The notes: a model not told the origin generated them from the sequence alone. A stretch of 64,000 bases of DNA from Flavobacterium psychrophilum (GCA_001708385.1 CP012388.1:930001-994000); one strand, 5' to 3'; shown: positions 1 through 8,238, counted from the first letter of the stretch. Program-made: numbers and translations.

Positions 1-438
1 TTTACTTATGAGCAGGACGGTCAGACTATAACCGATTTCCAGGACTTTAACAGAACAGCATACAGCTGGACAACAAGGGTAAACTCTAAGGTTAGCCTTC
101 CGTTAAAAATTGACTGGCAGCTAAACGGTAATTACGAAGCACCGCAAAATACAGCTCAGGGTAAAAGAATTGGTGTAGCAAGTGCTAATACATCATTAAG
201 CAAAGACATCCTAAAAGAAAAAGCAACGATAGGCTTAAACGTTCAGGATATTTTTAACTCCAGAAAAATGAAGAATGAGACTTATATTCCTGGACAAATT
301 AACTCTTATGGCGAAATGCAGTGGAGACAGCGACAAATTACACTATCATTTACATACCGTTTCAACATGAGTAAAAATGAGAAACCGAAACAACCGCAAA
401 ATCAAGATGGCGGTGGTGAAGAGTATATGGGAGGATAA
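1..438 (+). CDS. Outer-membrane beta-barrel protein, C-terminal part (TonB-dependent receptor type)
   Basis: The frame is open from the window edge to a TAA at 436-438 and gives about 145 residues; the start lies outside the window. Alternating polar and aromatic residues, a segment reading VQDIFNSRKMKNETY and a final strand ITLSFTYRFNMSK resemble the last strands of Bacteroidota TonB-dependent-receptor barrels (outer membrane beta-barrel family). After the last strand comes a polar Lys/Gln/Pro/Gly tail of about 20 residues, so the protein does not end in the usual C-terminal Phe. The ligand cannot be judged from this fragment. A perfect palindrome directly downstream probably ends its transcript. 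Confidence 0.75.
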   Translation, partial: FTYEQDGQTITDFQDFNRTAYSWTTRVNSKVSLPLKIDWQLNGNYEAPQNTAQGKRIGVASANTSLSKDILKEKATIGLNVQDIFNSRKMKNETYIPGQINSYGEMQWRQRQITLSFTYRFNMSKNEKPKQPQNQDGGGEEYMGG

Positions 439-440
439 TA

Positions 441-470
441 AATAAGGGAGGTTTTAAAACCTCCCTTATT
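441..470. terminator. Bidirectional terminator, perfect 30-bp palindrome
   Basis: Two 15-base arms (AATAAGGGAGGTTTT and its complement) abut without a spacer, centred on TTTTAAAA. It lies between convergent genes: the barrel gene stops at 438 and the minus-strand gene has its stop codon at 470-472. T-runs at both flanks fit intrinsic termination in both directions. Confidence 0.75.
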
Positions 471-886
471 TATTTATTAAAATCGCTATAGCTTTTTGTA
501 TAGTTTTTCTCAGTGTTGAATATAAGCTTCAATCCGGAAAAAAATCCTGAAACATAATCGGTTCTCCAACTAAGATTCCCTGCAGCTAAAGGCCCCTGAT
601 GTTCCATAATAAATGTAGACTGTCCCTGACAATACATTCTCTCCCCCTGGCCTACGTACACATTCTTATCACCAAAATTATTACTATCAAATGAAAAGAT
701 ATACTCGCCAAATACATTATCGTAATTCTTAGACAAATAGGACAAATGTGAAGTCAGCTGCGTGAAGTCAATCACCTTTATTTTATTTTCTGCGGTTGCT
801 ACAGACAAATTATCTGAGAACATTTTAGTCTGCCCGTTTACATATGCGGTAGCTAATAAAACCAGTAAACCAATTGTCTTTTTCAT
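470..886 (-). CDS. Secreted protein of unknown function (paralogue of the upstream gene)
   Basis: The 138-residue product starts with a Sec signal peptide (MKKTIGLLVLLATAYVNGQ, cleavage near residue 19). It has no lipobox and no further membrane segment. I do not recognise the family. The stretch SKNYDNVFGEYIFSFDSN followed by VYVGQGERMY aligns with NKNYRSVFRDYDYTFNIQD and IYVEGDKYY in the gene 18 bp upstream, so the two are probably diverged tandem duplicates in one operon. The product is predicted to be periplasmic or surface exposed. Confidence 0.7.
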   Translation of the reverse strand: MKKTIGLLVLLATAYVNGQTKMFSDNLSVATAENKIKVIDFTQLTSHLSYLSKNYDNVFGEYIFSFDSNNFGDKNVYVGQGERMYCQGQSTFIMEHQGPLAAGNLSWRTDYVSGFFSGLKLIFNTEKNYTKSYSDFNK

Positions 887-904
887 CTGAAAAAATTTAA
901 ACTG

Positions 905-1288
905 TTATTGTTTAAGAGCACCCAGGTTAACAGATGCTGCAGGAGCACTGTTTGTTCTGTACAAATACATATTATCTATGGCAAGGTTTGAATTGTGCTG
1001 CTGAGCCACAATCGGAATATAGGTATTAGAATAGTATTTGTCTCCCTCTACATATATTCTGTCTCTTTTTGAATCCTGGATATTAAAGGTATAATCGTAA
1101 TCCCTGAATACCGACCTGTAATTCTTATTATAAAAAGAGAAATCGGGAGTGGTAAGGCTATTAATAGTCCAACCCTGGCTTTGCTTAACAGCAAGCGTTA
1201 GCTGATCGGGAAAAGCCGGTGAAGTTTCTTCCTGTGCAAATACTGCCGAAGCAGCAAACATTGCAATATAAATGTAAAGTTTTTTCAT
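905..1288 (-). CDS. Secreted protein of unknown function (first of a paralogous pair)
   Basis: A 127-residue protein with signal peptide MKKLYIYIAMFAASAVFAQ. The pattern KNY..VF.(D/E)Y...F...(K/R).(I/V)YV.G...Y (roughly residues 50-85) is shared with the downstream gene, which starts 18 bp after this one ends. A -7 box (TACATTTG on the minus strand) lies about 25 bp before the ATG, so this is the promoter-proximal gene of a two-gene unit. There is no lipobox and no known domain that I recognise. Confidence 0.7.
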   Translation of the reverse strand: MKKLYIYIAMFAASAVFAQEETSPAFPDQLTLAVKQSQGWTINSLTTPDFSFYNKNYRSVFRDYDYTFNIQDSKRDRIYVEGDKYYSNTYIPIVAQQHNSNLAIDNMYLYRTNSAPAASVNLGALKQ

Positions 1289-1313
1289 GACAGATTATAG
1301 CTACATCTTATAT

Positions 1314-1321
1314 CAAATGTA
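1314..1321 (-). promoter_or_regulatory. -7 promoter box for the paralogous secreted-protein pair
   Basis: The minus strand reads TACATTTG, matching the Bacteroidota -7 consensus TAnnTTTG. It lies 25 bp upstream of the ATG at 1288. No clear -33 TTG was identified. Confidence 0.5.
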
Positions 1322-1334
1322 CTGATTAAAAATG

Positions 1335-1359
1335 AAAAAAGGCGCATAAAGCGCCTTTT
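1335..1359 (-). terminator. Intrinsic terminator of the glutamate dehydrogenase gene
   Basis: AAAAGGCGC - ATAAA - GCGCCTTTT forms a nine-base-pair stem with a five-base loop. On the minus strand the stem is followed by a U-run. It sits 19 bp beyond the gdh stop codon. Confidence 0.8.
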
Positions 1360-1377
1360 AATGTGTTGGATATCAAA

Positions 1378-2652
1378 TCAAGGGAAAATACCTCTTTGTT
1401 TGTATGCCGTTTCAATTCTGGTTAACGCCACGATGTAAGCTGCAGTTCTCCAGTCTGTTTTATATTGTACAGAAGAAGTGATCACTTTATTGAAAGCCTC
1501 TTCCATTTTCTTTCTAAGTTTGATGATAACATCATCCATGGTCCATATTTCTCCGTTACGGTTTTGCAACCACTCGAAGTAGCTACCAACAACACCACCT
1601 GAATTACAAAGGATGTCCGGAATAATATCGATATGGTTTGCTATAAGAATAGCTTCTCCATCAGTATCTGTAGGTCCGTTAGCACCTTCAGCAATAACTT
1701 TAGCTTTTATTGTACCCGCATTTTCATCAGTAATTTGGTTACCAAGAGCAGCCGGGATAATAACATCACAGTCAATTGAGAAGAACTCATCAGACTTGTA
1801 ATCCTGAGTACCTTTATATCCCGTAATTGTAGCATTATCAGACTGGTATCTCAACAAAGCTTCAGGATCTATACCTTCAGGGTTGTAAATTGTACCTGTA
1901 GCATCCTGAACTCCAACAAGTATAGCACCGTTTTTGTTCATGAAATGAGCAGCCCAGTAACCTACATTACCAAACCCCTGTACAATATACCTTTTACCTT
2001 CAAGCGTAGTACCTTTAACTTTAGCCCACGACTCAAGTGTTACAACAACACCAAAACCTGTAGCTCTGTCACGTCCTTCAAGACCTCCAGATCCTACAGG
2101 TTTCCCGGTAACAACGTGTTGATTTTTAGAACGCTCTGCAGGCGATTTTGTAGACATATATGTATCTGCAATCCATGCCATCATCTGTGCGTTGGTATTA
2201 ACATCCGGCGCAGGGATATCATGTTCAGGACCAATATTGTCACCAAGAGCATACGTAAAACGTCGTGTAATCCTTTCAAGTTCTCCCTGAGAGTATTTCT
2301 TAGGATCTATCTGGATACCGCCTTTACCTCCACCATAAGGAAGTCCGGCTAACGATGTTTTCCATGTCATCCAGGTAGCAAGTGCCCTCGCTGCATCAAT
2401 ATCTACAGTCGGGTGGTAACGTAAACCACCTTTGTAAGGACCAAGAGCATTGTTATGCTGTACCCTGTATCCTGTAAATACCTCTACAGTTCCATTGTCC
2501 ATTTTCACAGGAAAATGCACTACGATCTCATTATTGGTTATAGATAAGATCTTTTTAACGCTTTCGTCCAGCCCCATAACGGCTGCAGCTTTTTCAAACT
2601 GGTTCTTTACGTTTTCATACATGCCCACGCGAGGCTTTATTGCTGTTGCCAT
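1378..2652 (-). CDS. gdhA: Glutamate dehydrogenase (Glu/Leu/Phe/Val dehydrogenase family)
   Basis: The 424-residue product interconverts glutamate and 2-oxoglutarate plus ammonia with NAD(P)H, linking carbon and nitrogen metabolism in the cytoplasm. The N-terminal dimerisation domain carries GPYKGGLRYHP (about 71-81) and the catalytic-lysine motif PYGGGKGGIQIDP (about 105-117). The PEHDIPAPDVNT segment and the Rossmann motif GFGNVG follow, and NSGGVVGSYFEW lies near the C-terminus. The length is normal for the bacterial hexameric small-subunit type. Cofactor preference (NAD or NADP) cannot be read with confidence. It is a single gene with its own terminator and a 500-bp upstream region shared with a divergent gene. 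Confidence 0.95.
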   Translation of the reverse strand: MATAIKPRVGMYENVKNQFEKAAAVMGLDESVKKILSITNNEIVVHFPVKMDNGTVEVFTGYRVQHNNALGPYKGGLRYHPTVDIDAARALATWMTWKTSLAGLPYGGGKGGIQIDPKKYSQGELERITRRFTYALGDNIGPEHDIPAPDVNTNAQMMAWIADTYMSTKSPAERSKNQHVVTGKPVGSGGLEGRDRATGFGVVVTLESWAKVKGTTLEGKRYIVQGFGNVGYWAAHFMNKNGAILVGVQDATGTIYNPEGIDPEALLRYQSDNATITGYKGTQDYKSDEFFSIDCDVIIPAALGNQITDENAGTIKAKVIAEGANGPTDTDGEAILIANHIDIIPDILCNSGGVVGSYFEWLQNRNGEIWTMDDVIIKLRKKMEEAFNKVITSSVQYKTDWRTAAYIVALTRIETAYKQRGIFP

Positions 2653-2712
2653 AAATTTTTAACTTACAACTGAATTATATATAATAAACACTAGCTTTTC
2701 AAAAAAGCATCA

Positions 2713-2720
2713 CAAATATA
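2713..2720 (-). promoter_or_regulatory. -7 promoter box of gdhA
   Basis: The minus strand reads TATATTTG, an exact TAnnTTTG match about 60 bp upstream of the gdhA ATG. No well-spaced -33 TTG was found. A second match at 2891-2898 could be an alternative promoter. Confidence 0.5.
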
Positions 2721-3061
2721 AACCAACTTTGTGACAACTTAATCGTTTGAATTAATAATTTTACAAAAAAATATTAATAAAATTATGATTGCTACAATTT
2801 AAACAAGCAAAAAGGTTGCCATACTGAACATATCATAATCATTAACACTATTTTAACATCGCAACTAACTAATAACCAAACATATACTTACAAATATACG
2901 GCAAAACAAGCGTATATCAGTTATAACGACAGATAAACCAGTTTATTGGCACAACACTTTTGTAAAATCCTTACAAAATTGGCCTATATCAAAACCACAT
3001 ATAATAATAACAAATATTGACACGATTTTTTATTAGTTTATACTTTAACTACTGTTTTTGG

Positions 3062-3069
3062 TATATTTG
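3062..3069 (+). promoter_or_regulatory. -7 promoter box of the persulfide dioxygenase gene
   Basis: TATATTTG matches TAnnTTTG. The start codon is 85 bp further on, leaving a leader of roughly 80 nt. No clear -33 TTTG at the expected distance. Confidence 0.5.
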
Positions 3070-3154
3070 CAGGAACTTATCTGTATAGATTGGAAGCTGG
3101 AACAAGTCATACACTTTATAGTCTACATTCATATCAGTTAAATTTAATATAATC

Positions 3155-4564
3155 ATGAAAATAGAACAAATATATACAGGTTGTATTGCACAAGCAGCCT
3201 ATTACTTAGAAAGCAATGGCGAAGCTGCCATTTTTGATCCTTTAAGGGAAGTACAGCCTTATATTGAGAAAGCAGCAAAAGATAACGCTGTTATAAAATA
3301 CATTTTTGAAACACACTTTCATGCCGATTTCGTTTCAGGACATATAGACCTGGCACAAAAAACAGGTGCCGAAATTGTTTATGGCCCAACCGCCCAACCA
3401 GAATTTGACGCTGTAATCGCTACAGACGGACAGGAGTTTAAAGTTGGCAGCTATACCATTAGAGCAATACACACTCCCGGACATACACTTGAAAGTACTT
3501 GTTACGAGCTTATAGACGAAAACGGAACGACTCACGGTATAATAACCGGTGATACACTATTTATAGGAGATGTTGGGCGTCCTGATCTTGCACAAGCCCT
3601 TACTGATGAACTTACCCAGGAAATATTAGCTTCTCACCTATTCGATTCACTACGCAATAAGATCATGCCTCTGGCTGATGATATTATTGTGTACCCAAGT
3701 CACGGTGCGGGAAGTGCATGTGGCAAGAACATGAGTAAAGAAACTACCGACACTCTTGGCAACCAGAAAAAGGTAAACTACGCACTTAGGGCAGATATGA
3801 CAAAAGAAGAGTTCATAAAAGAACTTCTTGACGGGCTTGGGGCACCTCCCGCCTATTTTCCACAAAATGTTATGCTTAACATTCAGGGATATCAAAGTCT
3901 TGACACTATTATTGAGAAAGGACAAACAGCACTTTCTGCTGCTGAGTTCATGATAAAAGCCAACGAGACAGAAGCAATTGTACTTGATGTAAGACATGAA
4001 GATGACTTTGTAAAAGAACACATTCCCGGCTCTATTTTTATTGGACTTCACAGCAACTTTGCGCCATGGGTTGGTGCTTTGATCAGAGATGTAAACCAGC
4101 CTTTGTTATTGGTAACTCCCGAAGGTAAAGAAACAGAAACAATTACAAGGCTTGCCCGTGTAGGGTTCGACTTTAGCCTTGGATACCTTAATGGCGGTAT
4201 CAACGCATGGAAAGCAGCAGGATATGAAACTGATAGCGTAAAATCTATATCACCTGAAGTTTTCGCCGAAGGATTGGCAAATGATGCAAAAATTGTAGTT
4301 GACTCAAGAAAGCCAGGCGAATTCGGTAATGGCCACGTGGTAGATGCAATTAACATTCCGTTGGATTTTGTAAACGAGCAGCTTGCGGAAGTTCCGCAGA
4401 ATGAAGACTTTTACCTTCACTGCGCTGGTGGATACCGCTCTGTAATTATGGCTTCTATATTAAAAGCGCGCGGTTACCATAATATGATTAACGTAGAGAA
4501 AGGATTTGGAGGAATAAAAAACACATCGGTTAAAACAACTGTCGTACAGCCTGCATGCTCTTAA
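3155..4564 (+). CDS. Persulfide dioxygenase-rhodanese fusion (CstB-like MBL-fold protein)
   Basis: The 469-residue cytoplasmic protein has three domains. Residues 1-235 form an ETHE1-like metallo-beta-lactamase fold with THFHADFVSGH (53-63), HTPGH (about 105-109) and GDTLFIGDVGRPDL (from about 131), the mononuclear iron site of persulfide dioxygenases. A first rhodanese-like domain (about 252-357) has no Cys in its active-site loop. A second (about 368-460) carries HCAGGYRS with the sulfur-accepting Cys near 422. The MBL/inactive rhodanese/active rhodanese order is that of CstB, which oxidises persulfides and yields thiosulfate. This suggests sulfide or persulfide detoxification. It appears to be a single-gene unit; no CsoR/CstR regulator or sulfide:quinone oxidoreductase lies nearby. 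Confidence 0.88.
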   Translation: MKIEQIYTGCIAQAAYYLESNGEAAIFDPLREVQPYIEKAAKDNAVIKYIFETHFHADFVSGHIDLAQKTGAEIVYGPTAQPEFDAVIATDGQEFKVGSYTIRAIHTPGHTLESTCYELIDENGTTHGIITGDTLFIGDVGRPDLAQALTDELTQEILASHLFDSLRNKIMPLADDIIVYPSHGAGSACGKNMSKETTDTLGNQKKVNYALRADMTKEEFIKELLDGLGAPPAYFPQNVMLNIQGYQSLDTIIEKGQTALSAAEFMIKANETEAIVLDVRHEDDFVKEHIPGSIFIGLHSNFAPWVGALIRDVNQPLLLVTPEGKETETITRLARVGFDFSLGYLNGGINAWKAAGYETDSVKSISPEVFAEGLANDAKIVVDSRKPGEFGNGHVVDAINIPLDFVNEQLAEVPQNEDFYLHCAGGYRSVIMASILKARGYHNMINVEKGFGGIKNTSVKTTVVQPACS

Positions 4565-4606
4565 TATTAAATTTTTAATGCGTTAATTATATAACTGATT
4601 TTTAAA

Positions 4607-4614
4607 TACTTTTG
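4607..4614 (+). promoter_or_regulatory. -7 promoter box of the TlpA-like lipoprotein gene
   Basis: TACTTTTG, an exact TAnnTTTG match, ends 25 bp before the ATG at 4640. No convincing -33 element was found. Confidence 0.5.
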
Positions 4615-4639
4615 CACCATATATAACATAAAAACAAAT

Positions 4640-5791
4640 ATGAAAAAAATTCTTTTAATGGTTGCGGCTTCGGCTTTCGTTGTGTCATGCAACAAGCTGG
4701 CGAGCAATGAGTTTGAAATTGCAGGAACTATTGATCCTTCTCTTAACGGTAAAAACGTGATCCTTGAAAAACAAGGCACAATGGGCTATGAGCCTATAGA
4801 TACCGTAAAAATTGAGAACGGTAAATTTACTATTAAAGGTAAAGCTGTGGAGCCGGAACTTCACTTTATCCAGGTTGAAGGTGTACAGGGCAAAGCTGAA
4901 TTTATACTTGAAGAAGGAGAGATTGACATGAAAGTTGATAAAGACTCTATCTTTAAAACAGAAAGAACCGGAACATACAATAACGAGAAGCTTACAGAAT
5001 ATTATAATGACATCAGCAAATTAAGGCAAAAAATGATGGGCTTCCAAAAGGCTAATCAGGCTGAAATGATGGAAGCATACAAAAAACAAGACACTGTTGT
5101 AATGAACAGGCTAAATAAAACGTATGAAGCTATTGGTAAAGACATGAGAGCTATTGCTGATAAATTTATCGAGAAAAATCCTAAGGCTTATATTACTGTA
5201 TTGTTACTTAAACAGGCGTTTTCAATGAAACCTGTTCCGTATGCAGAAATGAAAAAGAAATATGATGAACTTGACCCTGAGATTAAAAAAGTAAAAGCTG
5301 CAAAAGAACTTTCTGAATTCATAGAAAATGCTAAGAAAGCCGAAGAGCCTGCTGCTGCTAAAACTACAGTTGACGTAGGTGTTACTGCTCCTGATTTTAG
5401 CGCTACAACACCGGATGGTAAAAAACTTTCGCTTAAAGAATCTCTTGGCAAAGTAACTATTGTTGATTTCTGGGCTTCATGGTGCAAACCATGCCGTATG
5501 GAAAATCCTAACGTAGTTGCCCTTTACAATGAGCTTCATACTAAAGGATTAAACATTATTGGCGTTTCTTTAGATAAAGATGCCGCTAAATGGAAAGAGG
5601 CTATTGCTGCTGATAAACTTACATGGAATCACGTTTCTAACCTTAAATTTTGGGATGAGCCTATCGCAAAACAATATAGTGTAGAATCTATTCCTGCTAC
5701 TTTTATTCTTGATGCGACAGGAAAAGTTGTTGCAAAAGACCTTAGAGGTGCCGAACTTAAAGCAAAAGTTGCTGAACTTTTAGCTAAATAA
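4640..5791 (+). CDS. TlpA/ResA-like thioredoxin lipoprotein with DUF4369 domain
   Basis: A 383-residue lipoprotein (lipobox ending VVSC, Cys17) that probably acts in the periplasm as a thiol-disulfide oxidoreductase. Residues about 24-115 form the beta-rich DUF4369 domain (EIAGTIDPSLNGKNVILEK), followed by a helical Lys/Glu-rich linker. The AhpC/TSA-thioredoxin domain spans about 245-383 and has the redox motif FWASWCKPCR with Cys282 and Cys285 intact, plus the cis-Pro loop SIPATFI. The architecture is the common Bacteroidota one. The substrate is unknown. The gene has its own promoter and a strong terminator. Confidence 0.88.
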   Translation: MKKILLMVAASAFVVSCNKLASNEFEIAGTIDPSLNGKNVILEKQGTMGYEPIDTVKIENGKFTIKGKAVEPELHFIQVEGVQGKAEFILEEGEIDMKVDKDSIFKTERTGTYNNEKLTEYYNDISKLRQKMMGFQKANQAEMMEAYKKQDTVVMNRLNKTYEAIGKDMRAIADKFIEKNPKAYITVLLLKQAFSMKPVPYAEMKKKYDELDPEIKKVKAAKELSEFIENAKKAEEPAAAKTTVDVGVTAPDFSATTPDGKKLSLKESLGKVTIVDFWASWCKPCRMENPNVVALYNELHTKGLNIIGVSLDKDAAKWKEAIAADKLTWNHVSNLKFWDEPIAKQYSVESIPATFILDATGKVVAKDLRGAELKAKVAELLAK

Positions 5792-5815
5792 GAGTAACCA
5801 ACATAGTAAATATAT

Positions 5816-5840
5816 AAAAATCTCCTTCGGGAGATTTTTT
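5816..5840 (+). terminator. Intrinsic terminator with UUCG tetraloop
   Basis: AAAAATCTCC - TTCG - GGAGATTTTT forms a ten-base-pair stem with a stable UUCG loop and a trailing T-run, 25 bp after the TlpA-like gene. Confidence 0.9.
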
Positions 5841-5895
5841 ATTTTATTAGCTACCAATACATTAAAAAAAAGTTATAAAAATACCCGCAAATATG

Positions 5896-5926
5896 TTTGC
5901 AAACTTAAAAAACAGTCCTATATTTG
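5896..5926 (+). promoter_or_regulatory. Full promoter of tRNA-Tyr (TTTG-N19-TATATTTG)
   Basis: TTTG at 5896-5899 and TATATTTG at 5919-5926 are separated by 19 bp, an ideal Bacteroidota sigma-A promoter. Transcription should start near 5933, about 35 nt before the mature tRNA. Confidence 0.8.
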
Positions 5927-5966
5927 CACCGCAATGGCAGAGAACTTAACAGCTTTCTGAACGCAT

Positions 5967-6047
5967 GGGGAGATACTCAAGCGGCCAACGAGGACGGACT
6001 GTAAATCCGTTGGGAAACCTTCGAAGGTTCGAATCCTTCTCTCCCCA
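5967..6047 (+). tRNA. tRNA-Tyr (anticodon GTA)
   Basis: A class II tRNA of 81 nt. The acceptor stem GGGGAGA (5967-5973) pairs with TCTCCCC (6040-6046), with discriminator A6047. The anticodon stem ACGGA/TCCGT (5994-5998/6006-6010) encloses the loop CTGTAAA with anticodon GTA at 6001-6003. A long variable arm and GGTTCGAATCC T-arm follow. The CCA end is not encoded. It is a single tRNA with its own promoter and terminator. Confidence 0.96.
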
Positions 6048-6078
6048 CGAAATGGGAAAGTAAAACCCAACTTCGTAC

Positions 6079-6109
6079 AAAACCTGCAAATTATTTTGCA
6101 GGTTTTTTT
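6079..6109 (+). terminator. Intrinsic terminator of tRNA-Tyr
   Basis: AAAACCTGCAAA - TTAT - TTTGCAGGTTTT forms a perfect 12-bp stem with a four-base loop, followed by T's. Confidence 0.9.
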
Positions 6110-6154
6110 ATTTTATACAACTCCTCAAACACTGTAAAAAAGATATCCGTTTTA

Positions 6155-6697
6155 TCAGTTGCAAAATACCTCGCTGAAATTTTTAGTCTTATTCACTTTC
6201 AATAGTATATAAGCTTTGCTTAAAGCTTCAGAAAACTTACTGTCGGCTTTTACTATTGCATCGCCTTCCATCTGTCGGATAGCTTTATCATTCTTAATAT
6301 AGTAACGAAATTTTGTGATAACCTCTGGTCCCGCCGCTGCACCGCCTGTTACTGACTCATATCCAAATATAAACTTGCTGTTTTTATAATAGTATTCGGT
6401 AGCCCAGGATCCATCTTTAAAATTTCCTTTTTCAACAACCTTTACAATATCATTTCCGTTAAGATAATAAATGATCTCTCCGTCGTCAACACAATCTTCA
6501 TTAGTATAGGTATATGTTTCTGTTTTCATATCAAGACTATTTATTCGTTTATACTCCTCTCGGATAGCATTTACATCGTTATCCTGATTGAAGGGAATTG
6601 AAGAAGCCCGCACACTGTAGCTTATCGAATTTAGAGAATTATTACCATTGGGTACACCTAGTATAAGTGCTGTAATAATTGAAAATATTGTATTCAT
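6155..6697 (-). CDS. Hypothetical secreted protein
   Basis: A 180-residue product whose hydrophobic N-terminus (IFSIITALILGVP, about residues 4-16) suggests export, though the cleavage site is unclear. The body is rich in Tyr, Lys and Asn with predicted beta strands (ETYTYTNEDCVDDGEIIYYL, EYYYKNSKFIFGYE). I recognise no family. It is transcribed alone from a -7 box at 6713-6720 towards the tRNA region. Confidence 0.6.
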   Translation of the reverse strand: MNTIFSIITALILGVPNGNNSLNSISYSVRASSIPFNQDNDVNAIREEYKRINSLDMKTETYTYTNEDCVDDGEIIYYLNGNDIVKVVEKGNFKDGSWATEYYYKNSKFIFGYESVTGGAAAGPEVITKFRYYIKNDKAIRQMEGDAIVKADSKFSEALSKAYILLKVNKTKNFSEVFCN

Positions 6698-6712
6698 ATA
6701 ATTGGTTTTTCA

Positions 6713-6720
6713 CAAAAATA
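6713..6720 (-). promoter_or_regulatory. -7 promoter box of the hypothetical gene at 6155-6697
   Basis: The minus strand reads TATTTTTG, an exact TAnnTTTG match 15 bp upstream of the ATG. This would leave a very short leader. Confidence 0.4.
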
Positions 6721-6808
6721 TACACTCCAAATATTCAGATTAAAAACCTCTGAGATTTTTAAATTTTCTTTAACACCTTTTATATCATCAATGGGTTATT
6801 TATAAAAA

Positions 6809-6841
6809 CAGAAAGCCCCATGCAATGCATAGGGCTTTCCT
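6809..6841 (-). terminator. Intrinsic terminator of the rhomboid-SIMPL unit
   Basis: GAAAGCCC (6811-6818) pairs with GGGCTTTC (6832-6839), and the interior (ATGCAATGCAT) can pair further. The minus-strand side is followed by T's. It lies 20 bp beyond the SIMPL gene stop. Confidence 0.75.
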
Positions 6842-6861
6842 CAATTTAAATATATAAAAGA

Positions 6862-7551
6862 TTAATTCAATTCAAAGCTTATCGTTACGTTAGCCGTAAC
6901 TGTAATTTCTCCTATTGCAAGCGTTTCTTGCGGCATTACAGAATCAGCTGCTTCAAACTTCATTGATCTCACCATCGGAGGATAGTAGGTTTGCGAATTA
7001 TCGGTTACAACGATCGCCTTACCTACTTTTTGACTCAATGCACCTGCATAGTCGTTTGCCTTCTGTTTAGCGTCTGCAACAGCTTTAATACGAGCCTCTG
7101 ATTCGTATTGTGCCAGCTTAGATGTTTTAAATTGTACGCCCTGTATATTGTTTACACCGGCATCTATAAGCCCCATCATCATACTATCATATTTGGTAAG
7201 ATCTTTAAGGTGGATCACGATAGTCTGTGAAGCCGTATAGCTATATTTCTTTTTATCAGAATCATAGTTTCTGTAAAGGTTTACCCTTTGTGTCTGGTAA
7301 TCTTCAGCAGGCAGTTTTATGCTTTTAAGATACTTTATTACCGCATCTATAGTCGCATCATTCTTTTTCTTTACATCGGCTGCATCTGCGCCAATATTCT
7401 CTACCCCTATAGTAACGTCTGCCCTATCCGGAGTTACAGTTATTTTACCTTCTCCTGCAACGCTGATTTGAGGTTGCTGATTTTGTTGTGTTACCTGTGC
7501 GCTTGCAAATGTTGAAACAAACACGAACAGTACTAAAGCAATTTTTTTCAT
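6862..7551 (-). CDS. SIMPL-domain (DUF541) periplasmic protein
   Basis: A 229-residue protein with signal peptide MKKIALVLFVFVSTFASAQ. The rest is one SIMPL/DUF541 domain: the opening ISVAGEGKITVTPDRADVTIGVE (about 29-51) and the helix region AVADAKQKANDYAGALSQKVG (about 158-178) are family hallmarks, ending with ANVTISFEL. SIMPL proteins are periplasmic or outer-membrane associated; one mammalian member binds IRAK, but the bacterial role is unclear (stress and envelope links have been reported). It lies 57 bp downstream of the rhomboid gene and may be cotranscribed with it. Confidence 0.88.
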   Translation of the reverse strand: MKKIALVLFVFVSTFASAQVTQQNQQPQISVAGEGKITVTPDRADVTIGVENIGADAADVKKKNDATIDAVIKYLKSIKLPAEDYQTQRVNLYRNYDSDKKKYSYTASQTIVIHLKDLTKYDSMMMGLIDAGVNNIQGVQFKTSKLAQYESEARIKAVADAKQKANDYAGALSQKVGKAIVVTDNSQTYYPPMVRSMKFEAADSVMPQETLAIGEITVTANVTISFELN

Positions 7552-7608
7552 AATGATTGATTTTATTTTAATGTAGGAATTTCAAATTGCGTGCCAGTTT
7601 TTAACCGG

Positions 7609-8238
7609 CTATAATTTTCCGGCCTTTGCCATCACCAGCATTATAGCTATTGGCACAGCCATAACAATAACTATCAAGGTGTTATCATAAAGAATATGTG
7701 GCATTCTTGTTAGTGTAATTATAAATCCGCCTATTGCGCCACCAAAGTGTGCAGTATGTCCTATATTGCCCGCTTTGGTTTTCATACCGTAAATTGTGGC
7801 AAGCAGGTATATGATACCAAATATGTAACCCGGTATGAAATTAATCTGCCTGTCCGGGTCAATAAGTATAGAAGCGAATAAAACTCCCATAACCGCCCCC
7901 GACGCACCAATAGCACGGTAAGAGTAATCGTTTTTATGCAAGTACAGCGTTAGTAAGCTTCCGCATGCCAAACTGATTACATACACAAGAATAAAGCTCA
8001 TTACACCCAGGCTATAGATTACTACCGGTGCAAAAAAGTATAGTGTAAGCATATTAAATCCAAGGTGCATATAATCGGCATGCAGAAAGGCCGACGTAAA
8101 CATACGGTACTGTTCTCCTGCCCTGATGCTGCCAATATGAAATTCGTATTTTCTGAAAAATGATATATCTATTATTCCCTTGTAACTTACCAATACGTTT
8201 GCAAGGATTAAAATAATAAGAACCAGTGGCATATTCAT
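7609..8238 (-). CDS. Rhomboid-family intramembrane serine protease
   Basis: A 209-residue integral membrane protein with six hydrophobic segments. The catalytic dyad is visible as Ser113 in GASGAVMG and His164 in HTAHFGGAIGG. The oxyanion-supporting HxxxN motif (HLGFN, His58 and Asn62) is in the second helix. It would cleave transmembrane substrates within the inner membrane; the substrates are unknown. It is of compact bacterial length with no extra domain. It is followed by the SIMPL gene on the same strand. Confidence 0.92.
   Translation of the reverse strand: MNMPLVLIILILANVLVSYKGIIDISFFRKYEFHIGSIRAGEQYRMFTSAFLHADYMHLGFNMLTLYFFAPVVIYSLGVMSFILVYVISLACGSLLTLYLHKNDYSYRAIGASGAVMGVLFASILIDPDRQINFIPGYIFGIIYLLATIYGMKTKAGNIGHTAHFGGAIGGFIITLTRMPHILYDNTLIVIVMAVPIAIMLVMAKAGKL

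Larger units (their letters stand above)
2653..3154. other. Intergenic region between divergent genes (502 bp)
   Basis: Very AT-rich and non-coding. It holds a minus-strand -7 box at 2713-2720 (gdh side), a second minus-strand match at 2891-2898 (TATATTTG) and a plus-strand -7 box at 3062-3069. No convincing hairpin, repeat or small ORF was seen in the remainder. Confidence 0.6.

Noticed and set aside
1945-2352. 135-codon plus-strand ORF antisense to gdhA
   Set aside because: The gdhA frame is fully supported by conserved motifs; the antisense translation has no domain-like pattern and no promoter.
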